6,130 nt of DNA. Source: Bacteroidetes bacterium UBA4416. GTDB lineage: Bacteria > Bacteroidota > Bacteroidia > B-17B0 > Aurantibacillaceae. Positions within the stretch are counted from its first letter, which is position 1; each line of letters starts with the position of its first letter. The stretch covers positions 53,003 to 59,132 of the forward strand of contig DGQK01000046.1 in the NCBI GenBank assembly GCA_002390745.1, given 5' to 3'. Positions 1-5,898 of this stretch are shown one piece after another. The notes under the pieces are model-generated. The model saw only the letters and a program-made list of their open reading frames with translations, ran no database searches and was not told the origin of the DNA. The translations under genes and the position numbers were made by a program.

Positions 1-17
1 TATTTTTGAGATGGCTT

Positions 18-647
18 CTAGTCAAGGCGGTAGATATCCTCGATGTCTTCCTTATTGTCATGAATGACTTTAAGGTCGGTGATCAGACCGCTGTTGATGC
101 CATACACCCAGCCATGCAGGTGCAGCTCGCGTGTTTTCCAGGCCTCCTGTACCACCGTTGTTTTGGCAAGGTTCCTTACCTGCTCGATCACGTTGAGCTC
201 GGTAAGCCTGTCGGCACGCTTATCCTGATCTTTAATGCTGCTTAACTCAGAATAATATTTATTATAAACATCCTTGATATTGCGGAGCCAGTTATCCACA
301 TAGCCGTGACGTGTATTCGTCATCGCAGCATTTACACCGCCGCAGCCATAGTGCCCGCATACAATAATATGTTTCACGCCCAGGTATTTTACAGCATACT
401 CGAGCACACTCAGGAGGTTGAAGTCGGTATGCACCACCAGGTTGGCAATGTTGCGGTGTACAAAGATCTCGCCCGCGTCGGTGTTGGTGACCTCGTTGGC
501 CGGTACCCGGCTGTCGCTGCAACCGATCCAGAGGTAATCAGGCTTCTGGCCCAGGGATAATTTTTTGAAATACTCAGGGTCCTCAAATTTACGTTCAAGA
601 GAGTAGCGCCTGTTTCCGTCGATTAATTTTTGATACGATTTGTCCAT
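18..647 (-). CDS. can: Beta-class carbonic anhydrase (Can-like, type II)
   Basis: This 209-residue cytosolic zinc enzyme interconverts CO2 and bicarbonate. The sequence shows the full beta-CA signature. GCSDSR gives the zinc ligand Cys43 and the catalytic dyad Asp45-Arg47, and GHYGCGG gives the ligands His99 and Cys102. Further stretches such as HRNIANLVVHTD, LNVIEQV and HGWVYGI match my memory of E. coli Can and the Haemophilus influenzae enzyme. Trp40, Arg65 and Tyr182 sit exactly where type II beta-CAs hold their non-catalytic, inhibitory bicarbonate site, so allosteric inhibition by bicarbonate is inferred. Length is normal and the stop (TAG) lies inside the window. The ATG is 2 nt after the stop of the upstream SulP gene and has no Shine-Dalgarno sequence, so translation is probably coupled to sulP. 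The product probably feeds or drains the bicarbonate pool moved by that transporter. Confidence 0.96.
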   Translation of the reverse strand: MDKSYQKLIDGNRRYSLERKFEDPEYFKKLSLGQKPDYLWIGCSDSRVPANEVTNTDAGEIFVHRNIANLVVHTDFNLLSVLEYAVKYLGVKHIIVCGHYGCGGVNAAMTNTRHGYVDNWLRNIKDVYNKYYSELSSIKDQDKRADRLTELNVIEQVRNLAKTTVVQEAWKTRELHLHGWVYGINSGLITDLKVIHDNKEDIEDIYRLD

Positions 648-649
648 AA

Positions 650-2173
650 TCAGAGTTTAAATTTTATAAGTTGAACATTGATGTTTTTTTTAGGGGCTGT
701 GTTTATAAAGTCTTTGATGACATCTTTGGAGTCATGATTGATCTTTTTGTTGATGCTTCCGTCGATGATCACCCGGCTGTCGTTCTTGATGTCTTTGAAA
801 AAGCGGATAAGATAGCCTTTGTTGAAAAACGTGACGTGCTGCGGCAATTTGATCAGGTGGTAGAGCTGCCCGCCCATCACTTCGGTGCTCGAATCAAAAG
901 AAGACCTGATATTGTCGCGCAGGATAAAGATAATAGATACCACGATGCCGGCACACACCCCTTTCAGAAGATCCGTGAGGAGCATGACCACAATCGTTAT
1001 CAGGAAAGGCACAAACTGCTCGTAGCCCGATCTCTTCTGCTCTTTGAAGATTGCGACGCTCGTGAGCTTAAAGCCTGTCATAATCAGAATAGCGGCAAGG
1101 GCTGCATTTGGGATCAGGCTCAGCAGGTTGGGCAGCAGAAAAACAGCAACCAGGAGCAGCATGGCATGCAGAATCACGGAAAGCTTCGACCTGGCTCCCG
1201 AGTTGATGTTGGCAGAGCTTCGCACAATCACGGACGTTACGGGCAGGCCGCCCAGCAGGCCGCAGGTGATGTTGCCGATGCCCTGTGCCAGTAATTCCTT
1301 GTTGGTATTCGACTCATTTTTTTCCGGGTCGAGTTTATCGATGGCTTCAATGCCAAGCAATGTTTCGAGGCTGGCTACCACGGCCAGTGTTATCGCAATG
1401 AGCCAGAAGCCGGGCTTGTCAATGAAGCTGAAATCCGGCACCGTGAGGTTGGCACGCAGATCGTCAAACGAATTGATGGAAGGCAGATTGACCAGGTGTT
1501 GCGGATCAATGCCCATGAGCGCAGAGCCTTTAAAGGCAATGGTGAGCAGGATGCCGAAGATCACCACCAGCAAGGGGCCCGGGATGTTCGACAGGATCCT
1601 GTCCTTTTTATAGAAAGGCTGATTGGCGATGATGAGCACAACGAACGACACAACGCCGATCAGCAGGGCGCCTGGCGTGATGAAGTTCACCATGTGCACA
1701 AGCTCTGTAAAGCTGTTCTCACCATCCATCTGGATAAATTCCATGTCGCCTTCCGGATCTTTGTCGTAGCCGAACAGGTGCGGAATTTGCTTAATGATAA
1801 GGATGATGCCAATGCCGGCGAGCATACCCTTGATCACCGCATTGGGAATGTAATTTCCAATGGAGCCGGCTTTCAGCATGCCAAGCACAATCTGGATCAC
1901 TCCTGCAAATACCACGGCCGCAAGGAATGCCTGGAAGCTGCCGAGCTGTGTGACGGAGCTGAGGACGATCGCAGTGAGGCCCGCAGCAGGGCCGGATACG
2001 CTGTACTTCGACCCACTGAAAACTGTTACTAAAATACCACCGACCACGCCGGCGATAATGCCTGAAAATAACGGAACTTTACAGGCCAGGGCAATGCCGA
2101 GGCATAAAGGCAATGCCACTAAAAATACCACAATACCTGCCTTGATATCGGCAAATAAACTCTTTTGATTCAT
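650..2173 (-). CDS. SulP-family inorganic anion transporter (probable bicarbonate transporter)
   Basis: This 507-residue inner-membrane carrier belongs to the SulP/SLC26 family. Residues 1-420 are strongly hydrophobic and carry the family landmarks: the N-terminal FLVALPLCLGIALA helix, the SGPAAGLTAIV motif (60-70), and the core region 267-332 with ASLETLLGIEAID, GLLGGLPVTSVIVRSS and INSGARSKLS. The C-terminal 85 or so residues look like a short, divergent STAS domain, with a strand/helix pattern including VTFFNKGYL and SRVIIDGS. SulP proteins carry sulfate, bicarbonate, dicarboxylates or chloride. Bicarbonate is inferred here because a carbonic anhydrase follows after only 2 nt, a recurring gene pair in bacteria. 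The ATG at 2173 fits the normal family N-terminus. A 68-bp gap separates it from the upstream small gene on the same strand, with no clear terminator, so all three genes may share a transcript. No cation-coupling mode can be read from the sequence. Confidence 0.94.
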   Translation of the reverse strand: MNQKSLFADIKAGIVVFLVALPLCLGIALACKVPLFSGIIAGVVGGILVTVFSGSKYSVSGPAAGLTAIVLSSVTQLGSFQAFLAAVVFAGVIQIVLGMLKAGSIGNYIPNAVIKGMLAGIGIILIIKQIPHLFGYDKDPEGDMEFIQMDGENSFTELVHMVNFITPGALLIGVVSFVVLIIANQPFYKKDRILSNIPGPLLVVIFGILLTIAFKGSALMGIDPQHLVNLPSINSFDDLRANLTVPDFSFIDKPGFWLIAITLAVVASLETLLGIEAIDKLDPEKNESNTNKELLAQGIGNITCGLLGGLPVTSVIVRSSANINSGARSKLSVILHAMLLLVAVFLLPNLLSLIPNAALAAILIMTGFKLTSVAIFKEQKRSGYEQFVPFLITIVVMLLTDLLKGVCAGIVVSIIFILRDNIRSSFDSSTEVMGGQLYHLIKLPQHVTFFNKGYLIRFFKDIKNDSRVIIDGSINKKINHDSKDVIKDFINTAPKKNINVQLIKFKL

Positions 2174-2207
2174 AGAAATGATTTAACTGATAATAAATAC
2201 TGGAACA

Positions 2208-2221
2208 GCCTGAGTGCAGGC
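2208..2221. other. Short GC-rich hairpin in the sulP upstream gap
   Basis: GCCTG (2208-2212) and CAGGC (2217-2221) pair perfectly around a 4-nt loop. On the minus strand this lies in the 68-nt gap between the small hypothetical gene and sulP. No T-run follows, so it does not look like a terminator. It may be a leader structure or chance. Confidence 0.25.
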
Positions 2222-2241
2222 CTTCAACGGAAAATTTATAA

Positions 2242-2571
2242 TCAGCCGAGTTCCGGAGGCGGAACGGTAATGTCGGTGACATGCGTAAAACAACGGCTGC
2301 TGGTGCGGGGCCAGGAAGCAGCCTGTTGAGGAAGAAGTTGCAGGAAAGAAACCTGCGCCTCATGGTATAAAATCACTGTAGTATCAGATTCCTTTTCCTT
2401 ATGGTTTTCTTCTTCTTCTGATACAGGATTGTTCAGAGAACTTTGTGCCTTGTAGATCTTACCGGCTTTATTAAGCCCTAAAAATGTGGATTGCAGCGTG
2501 AGGCAAACCATGCAGGCGATGAAGAAAAAAATAACGGTATGTCGGATCTTTAAAGTCAAGGTCAGGACCAT
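2242..2571 (-). CDS. Small hypothetical protein with N-terminal hydrophobic segment and PPPE-type tail
   Basis: I do not recognise this 109-residue protein. Residues 1-11 are short and basic (LKIRH), followed by a hydrophobic stretch at about 12-33 (VIFFFIACMVCLTL) that could be a signal peptide or membrane anchor. A charged linker comes next, with SEEEENHKEKE at 51-61, then a region with scattered aromatics and the tail TDITVPPPELG. The tail recalls small Bacteroidota envelope proteins ending in a similar proline-rich stretch, but that is memory only. I chose the ATG at 2571. The frame can be extended to a TTG at 2583, adding four residues (MHSS) with no benefit. It lies 68 bp upstream of sulP on the same strand and is divergent from the lipoprotein gene. 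The pattern of a hydrophobic N-terminus, charged linker and clean stop makes coding more likely than chance, though not certain. Confidence 0.6.
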   Translation of the reverse strand: MVLTLTLKIRHTVIFFFIACMVCLTLQSTFLGLNKAGKIYKAQSSLNNPVSEEEENHKEKESDTTVILYHEAQVSFLQLLPQQAASWPRTSSRCFTHVTDITVPPPELG

Positions 2572-2694
2572 AGAGGAATGCAAAGTACGCGATTAAAGCG
2601 GGTTTTTACCTCATAAATCGGCGCAAAATAATTAATTTAAATCGTTTTTATTTAAATTTAAGGATTATTTAACATTATCATAGCGGAATCTTTC
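2572..2694. promoter_or_regulatory. Divergent AT-rich intergenic region with paired ATTTAAAT palindromes
   Basis: This 123-bp gap lies between the divergent starts of the small hypothetical gene (leftward) and the lipoprotein gene (rightward), so it should hold promoters for both units. Two copies of the palindromic octamer ATTTAAAT occur at 2635-2642 and 2650-2657, 15 bp centre to centre. TAAATTTA at 2653-2660 matches the Bacteroidota -7 element TAnnTTTG in 7 of 8 positions for the rightward operon, but no TTTG lies at the right distance upstream. On the minus strand, TACTTTGCA (2578-2586) lies close to the ATG at 2571 and resembles a -7 element one base short. None of these is convincing alone. 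Both coding starts lack a Shine-Dalgarno sequence. Confidence 0.45.
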
Positions 2695-3096
2695 ATGAAC
2701 AGATTGTGTATTTTAAGTATTCTTGGCCTTGCTTTACTGACAGGTTCCTGCAAGAAGCCGGCCGGTGAAGGCGGCAATTCCAGCATCAGGGGGAATGTAT
2801 GGGTGCAGGATTATAATAAGTCCCTCACCATCATGCAATACCAGTATACGGGTGTGGATGTAGACGTGTATATTATTTACGGTGACGATACGAGCTATGG
2901 CGATAAGGTTAAAACAAACGGCGACGGCGAATTTGAATTCAAATACCTGCGCAAGGGCAATTACAAAGTCTATGTGGTGAGCGATGAGCGCATCGGCAAC
3001 ACCAACGATACCAAAGAAGTGGCCGTGACGGTGGACGCCAGCATCACCGCGAAAAAACAGTCGGTAGATGTTGGCCAGTTAGTCATTAAACGATAA
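2695..3096 (+). CDS. Lipoprotein with a prealbumin-like / carboxypeptidase-regulatory-like domain
   Basis: This 133-residue protein starts with a lipoprotein signal (MNRLCILSILGLALLTGSC). Lipidation is predicted at Cys19, followed by Lys-Lys and a Gly-rich linker. The lipobox (LTGSC) is slightly loose but common in Bacteroidota. From about residue 29 there is a single small beta-sandwich pattern: SSIRGNVWV, then YTGVDVDVYIIYGD, then TNGDGEFEFKYLRKGNYKVYVVSD. The G.F.F..L..G.Y.V.V motif is typical of carboxypeptidase-regulatory-like or Cna-B-like folds, which usually bind or scaffold and have no catalytic residues. The mature protein probably sits on the periplasmic or outer face of the outer membrane. 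It is the first gene of the rightward run and ends 18 nt before the next gene. Its role is inferred only from position, as an envelope partner of the VTC-like/DUF4956/DUF2490 genes. Confidence 0.82.
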   Translation: MNRLCILSILGLALLTGSCKKPAGEGGNSSIRGNVWVQDYNKSLTIMQYQYTGVDVDVYIIYGDDTSYGDKVKTNGDGEFEFKYLRKGNYKVYVVSDERIGNTNDTKEVAVTVDASITAKKQSVDVGQLVIKR

Positions 3097-3098
3097 GC

Positions 3099-3105
3099 AG
3101 GAGGG
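3099..3105 (+). promoter_or_regulatory. Strong Shine-Dalgarno sequence before the YD-repeat gene
   Basis: AGGAGGG lies 9 nt upstream of the ATG at 3115, a near-perfect match to the anti-Shine-Dalgarno of 16S rRNA. It supports that start. I see no comparable site before the other genes here, in keeping with the weak use of such sites in Bacteroidota. Confidence 0.7.
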
Positions 3106-3114
3106 ATAGAGCAC

Positions 3115-3591
3115 ATGCAACGAACACTCATACTGGCCGGCTTCTTTTGCTTCTGCGGAGTGCTAAGCGCCCAAAGCAAAAAGCTAATCAAAAAGCACGG
3201 CATCTCATCTGTAACGATCACCGAAACAACCGGAGGCAAAACCCTCATGGACGAAAAAACCAGCTACGATGCCAAAGGCGAGGAGATCGAGAAAGTGGAA
3301 TATACCAAAGAAGGCATTCTGAAAAAAACCATCAAGAGCAAACTCAATAACCTGGGCGATGTGATAGAGGAGGAGGAGTACGACGATAAGAACAACCTGA
3401 AACAGAAAACGCTGATCAAGTACAATGCCCTTGGCGATAAGAAAGAAGAGCTCGTATACGACGCCAATAAAAAGCTCATCAAAAAACATGTGTACGTCTA
3501 CGACAACAAAGGCCTGAAGACGGAGCGCAAGACGCTGGATCCCGCCGGCAAACTCATCAGCACTAAAAAATACGCCTATACGTTTCAGTAA
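3115..3591 (+). CDS. Secreted protein with tandem YD-like repeats
   Basis: This is a 158-residue exported protein of unknown function. Residues 1-19 form a signal peptide (LILAGFFCFCGVLSA) with a likely cut before Gln20. From residue 51 the chain is built of about eight units of 12-14 residues beginning with Tyr-Asp/Asn and carrying a turn of the form Y-D-x-x-G-x-L. Starts are near 51, 63, 76, 89, 103, 115, 129 and 141, and the spacing partly alternates 12 and 14. Such units resemble YD/RHS-like or MORN-like beta-hairpin repeats, which form extended beta-sheets. The protein is rich in Lys and Glu, which suggests a charged surface able to bind a polyanion or the cell wall, but that is inference. 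It sits between the lipoprotein gene (18 nt upstream) and the VTC-like gene (2 nt downstream), so it is almost surely in the same operon. No catalytic motif is visible. Confidence 0.82.
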   Translation: MQRTLILAGFFCFCGVLSAQSKKLIKKHGISSVTITETTGGKTLMDEKTSYDAKGEEIEKVEYTKEGILKKTIKSKLNNLGDVIEEEEYDDKNNLKQKTLIKYNALGDKKEELVYDANKKLIKKHVYVYDNKGLKTERKTLDPAGKLISTKKYAYTFQ

Positions 3592-3593
3592 CC

Positions 3594-4346
3594 GTGGACC
3601 TTATTCAGCATATCCTGGCAGCCTTTGAGCCCATCAGCCTGTCCGACATGGACAATGTGAAGCTCATGGACAGAACGGATACCAAGTACACCTTTCACGT
3701 ATCGGCGCTCGATGCCTTGCTGCAGGAGGCGATGCCCTACTATCAGGTGCTCAGCGTGGAAGGCTGCCGCATCAGCCGCTATAAAACCCTGTACTACGAT
3801 ACGGAGGCTTTCGACCTGTATAACCGCCACCACAGCGGGAAGCTTAACCGCTATAAGATCCGCCACAGAACCTATGTGGAAAGCGGCCTTGGATTCCTGG
3901 AGGTGAAGTTCAAAAATAACAAGGGCCGTACCATCAAAACACGCATCAAAGAAACAGATTACAGCAGCATACAGTCCGGCCAGGCCTTCGAATTTCTGAA
4001 AACGCAATTGCCGTTTTGCCCGGCCACACTCAGGCCAACGATCCGGATCAATTACAGCCGCATTACCCTGGTCAATAAAACGTCGGCAGAAAGGCTGACC
4101 ATCGACCTGAACCTGGAATTTGAAACAAACAATGCCACCAGAAACATGGGCCATCTGGCGATTGCAGAAGTAAAGCAGGGAAGCAAAGCGCCTTCCCCTT
4201 TCGTTGCTATCCTGAAAAAAAGGCACATCCGCGAAGGCTCTATCAGCAAATATTGCTTTGCCGTGGCCAGCTCCTTCGATGCGGTAAGATCCAATAACTT
4301 CAAGCAAAAACTATCGCAGGTACATAAATTAATCAAGACACCATGA
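3594..4346 (+). CDS. VTC-like polyphosphate polymerase domain protein
   Basis: This 250-residue soluble protein matches the VTC domain, the catalytic fold of yeast Vtc4 that builds polyphosphate from ATP inside a basic tunnel (triphosphate tunnel metalloenzyme-like). The expected charged motifs appear in order: RTDTKY (27-32), YYDT (67-70), NRYKIRHRTY (85-94, with Arg90 and Arg92), LEVKFK (102-107), KTR (115-117), RPTIRINYSR (147-156), IDLNLEFE (170-177), AEVKQG (191-196, with Glu192) and ISKYCFA (217-223, with Lys219). So the substrate-binding and metal-binding positions seem intact, although activity is not proven. There is no SPX domain and no membrane segment. The start is GTG, 2 nt after the previous stop. 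It is preferred over Met19 because the FEPISLSDMDNVKLMDRTDTKY stretch, here split across both sides of Met19, is typical of the family. It overlaps the DUF4956 gene by ATGA. Confidence 0.9.
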   Translation: MDLIQHILAAFEPISLSDMDNVKLMDRTDTKYTFHVSALDALLQEAMPYYQVLSVEGCRISRYKTLYYDTEAFDLYNRHHSGKLNRYKIRHRTYVESGLGFLEVKFKNNKGRTIKTRIKETDYSSIQSGQAFEFLKTQLPFCPATLRPTIRINYSRITLVNKTSAERLTIDLNLEFETNNATRNMGHLAIAEVKQGSKAPSPFVAILKKRHIREGSISKYCFAVASSFDAVRSNNFKQKLSQVHKLIKTP

Positions 4347-4990
4347 CTCTTTTACAACTCGCAGGCGACCTCACAACAGCGGCTACCGGCTATGAGGAAC
4401 TACAGAAAATTTCGGGCAAGATCTTTTTCAGGTTGTTGATCGACCTGGTGTCGGTGTTCCTTCTCGTGCGGGTGATTTATTACCCCATTTACAAGCACCG
4501 GGAGCTGTTCTTTACCTATTTTATTTTCAACATCGTTATTTTTCTCATCTCGTTTCTGCTCAACAAGGTCGATCTTTCCATGGGAGCAGCCTTTGGCCTC
4601 TTTGCCGTATTCAGCATGCTGCGCTACAAAACCGAAGAGATCGCCATTAAGGATATGACCTATCTGTTCCTGGTCATAGCGATCGGGCTTATTTGCGCCG
4701 TTACGAAGATCAAAGGCGCCAACGACAACATCGAGTACCTCTTCCTGGCCGTCATTAACGTGGTGGTGCTCCTGATCACCTGGTTGCTGGAAAGCAATGT
4801 GCTGATGAAAAAGGAAATGGTGAAGACGATTTTGTATGAGAACATCGAGCTGATCCGTTCGGGGAAGCAGGAGGAGCTGCTGGCTGACCTGAAACTGAGA
4901 ACGGGTTTCAACGTCCACCGCTATTCGGTGCATAAGATCGATTTTCTGAAAGATGCCGCGCAGATCAAAGTGTATTACTACGAACATTAA
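4343..4990 (+). CDS. DUF4956 five-helix membrane protein
   Basis: This 215-residue inner-membrane protein belongs to the DUF4956 family, whose function is not established. Predicted membrane segments lie near 28-49, 54-74, 80-93, 105-121 and 131-149. The family hallmark GLFAVFSMLRYKTEE (85-99) continues through the IAIKDMTYLF stretch. It places a conserved Arg-x-Lys-Thr-Glu-Glu loop next to a membrane helix. Residues 151-215 form a soluble, probably cytosolic, alpha/beta tail with LKLRTGFNVHRYSVHKIDFLKD. The gene overlaps the VTC-like gene by 4 nt (ATGA) and the next gene by 1 nt (TAATG), so the three are translationally coupled. By analogy with yeast VTC, where membrane subunits pass the growing chain across the membrane, it may be the membrane partner of the polymerase. 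That is inference. No transporter motif is recognised. Confidence 0.9.
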   Translation: MTLLQLAGDLTTAATGYEELQKISGKIFFRLLIDLVSVFLLVRVIYYPIYKHRELFFTYFIFNIVIFLISFLLNKVDLSMGAAFGLFAVFSMLRYKTEEIAIKDMTYLFLVIAIGLICAVTKIKGANDNIEYLFLAVINVVVLLITWLLESNVLMKKEMVKTILYENIELIRSGKQEELLADLKLRTGFNVHRYSVHKIDFLKDAAQIKVYYYEH

Positions 4991-5679
4991 TGCGAAAGAA
5001 ATCACTGTATACACTTTTCCTTTGCCTGGCCCTGGCCTCCGGTCTGAGGGCCCAGGACCTGATCAGCGACGTGGGCCTGCGGCTGAGCCTGTCTGCCCAG
5101 AAAAAGCTGAACAGCCGCTTGACCCTTACTGCCAAAGTGCTGACGCGGCAGGTTGAGAACCTCACGCTGCTCAACCGTGTATATGTGCGTGGCAGCCTTA
5201 AAATGAAGCTGAGCAGGAACCTGATGACCGAGCTCAGGCTGTATTATATGCCTACGCGCAAGGGCTACCGCGAAATGCGCGATAACTACCGCTACTCGCT
5301 GGCGCTGGTTTACAAAGTTAAGCTTACCCGCCGCCTGAGCTTTTCCGACCGGGTAACTTACCAAACGACGACCAATTATCTTCTGAACTCTTCCATGCTC
5401 GATGAAAAGCTGGCCGGCGTGATCCGAAACCGCTATACACTGTCCTATAAGCTCAACCGCCGCTCGGAGCCTTACATCAAGGAGGAGTTGCTGTGGCAGG
5501 TCGTGGGCAAGAAAGAGCGCTATTTTGGACGCAACCGCGTATACCTGGGCTACGAGTACCTGCTCACAGACAAACTGAACCTCGATGCCTACTTCATTTA
5601 TGAGCGTGGTTTCAACGACAACGACGGCCCCCAGGAGCAAAATTTTTTCTACGGGCTGAACCTGGGATTTAGTTTTTAA
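4990..5679 (+). CDS. DUF2490 outer-membrane beta-barrel protein
   Basis: This is a 229-residue exported protein. Residues 1-21 form a signal peptide (LYTLFLCLALASGLRA) with a likely cut before Gln22. The rest alternates polar and aromatic/hydrophobic residues in amphipathic strands separated by short turns (for example LRLYYMP, YRYSLALVYKVKL, RVYLGYEYLL, LDAYFIYERGF). It ends in YGLNLGFSF with a terminal Phe, the usual barrel-insertion signal. The pattern and size fit DUF2490, a family of Bacteroidota and Proteobacteria barrels of unknown function. The mature chain is long enough for about 10-12 strands. Its start overlaps the DUF4956 stop (TAATG), making it the last member of the coupled group, and the tRNA promoter begins 17 nt after its stop. 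A role as outer-membrane partner of the VTC-like/DUF4956 pair is inferred from linkage only. Confidence 0.87.
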   Translation: MRKKSLYTLFLCLALASGLRAQDLISDVGLRLSLSAQKKLNSRLTLTAKVLTRQVENLTLLNRVYVRGSLKMKLSRNLMTELRLYYMPTRKGYREMRDNYRYSLALVYKVKLTRRLSFSDRVTYQTTTNYLLNSSMLDEKLAGVIRNRYTLSYKLNRRSEPYIKEELLWQVVGKKERYFGRNRVYLGYEYLLTDKLNLDAYFIYERGFNDNDGPQEQNFFYGLNLGFSF

Positions 5680-5696
5680 AAAAAATGCAATTATTT

Positions 5697-5727
5697 TTTG
5701 CAGGTTTCAAAAAAGCCGTTATATTTG
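5697..5727 (+). promoter_or_regulatory. Bacteroidota-type promoter for the tRNA-Val array
   Basis: TTTG (5697-5700) and TATATTTG (5720-5727) match the -33 TTTG and -7 TAnnTTTG elements used by the primary sigma factor of Bacteroidota, with a 19-nt spacer. Transcription would begin around 5733-5735, a few bases before the mature tRNA at 5740. Confidence 0.83.
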
Positions 5728-5739
5728 CAATCCCAAATC

Positions 5740-5814
5740 GGGAGTTTAGCTCAGCTGGTTCAGAGCATCTGCCTTACAAGCAGAGGGTCGGGGGTTCGAA
5801 TCCCTCAACTCCCA
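5740..5814 (+). tRNA. tRNA-Val (anticodon UAC), copy 1
   Basis: The 75-nt cloverleaf is complete. The acceptor stem pairs GGGAGTT with AACTCCC. The D stem pairs GCTC with GAGC around AGCTGGTTCA. The anticodon stem TCTGC/GCAGA closes the loop CTTACAA, giving anticodon TAC, which reads GUA (Val). The variable loop is GGGTC, and the T stem GGGGG/CCCTC encloses TTCGAAT. The discriminator is A, and CCA is not encoded (CGA follows). A consensus promoter lies just upstream. Confidence 0.97.
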
Positions 5815-5826
5815 CGAAAAAATAAA

Positions 5827-5898
5827 AGGAGACTAATCTGCCTTACAAGCAGAGAGTCGGGGACGGTCGGCCGCTGCCGTTCAATCCCTCAACTCCCA
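5827..5898 (+). pseudogene. Defective tRNA-Val-like copy 2: D-arm deleted, T-arm insertion
   Basis: AGGAGACTA (5827-5835) stands for the start of copy 1 and is followed directly by ATCTGCC, so the 18-nt D arm is missing exactly. The anticodon arm TCTGC-CTTACAA-GCAGA (5837-5853) is intact. The variable loop is GAGTC instead of GGGTC. After GGGG (5859-5862) a GC-rich segment of about 16 nt is inserted, able to fold through ACGG/CCGT (5863-5866 with 5877-5880). Then TTCAATCCCTC and AACTCCCA resume the tRNA, lacking one G of the T loop. The 5' acceptor half pairs poorly with the 3' half, with mismatches at pairs 1, 6 and 7. CCA follows at 5899-5901, perhaps by chance. It lies between the two good copies within the same transcription unit. 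A functional tRNA is unlikely. Confidence 0.8.

Noticed and set aside
671..1294. 207-codon plus-strand frame inside sulP
   Set aside because: It is the complement of well-conserved SulP helices and has no independent support.
2569..2583. TTG start at 2583 for the small hypothetical gene
   Set aside because: It adds only four residues. The ATG at 2571 is the simpler start and leaves a normal basic-then-hydrophobic N-terminus.
3366..3377. GAGGAGGAGGAG-type internal Shine-Dalgarno-like run
   Set aside because: It encodes a run of Glu residues in the YD-repeat protein, and no start codon with a useful frame follows.
3585..4307. 240-codon open frame on the minus strand opposite the VTC-like gene
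   Set aside because: It is fully antisense to a gene with clear family motifs, and its own translation shows no recognisable domain.
4400..5014. 204-codon minus-strand frame opposite the DUF4956 gene
   Set aside because: It is His/Asp/Gln-rich, typical of the complement of a membrane-protein gene, with no start context or domain.
5002..5640. 212-codon minus-strand frame opposite the DUF2490 gene
   Set aside because: It is antisense to a gene with a signal peptide and barrel pattern, and its low-complexity content is a by-product of codon bias.
5686..5702. TGCAA/TTGCA hairpin after the DUF2490 gene as an operon terminator
   Set aside because: The stem is only 5 bp, is AT-rich and overlaps the -33 element of the tRNA promoter. 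No convincing terminator is visible there.
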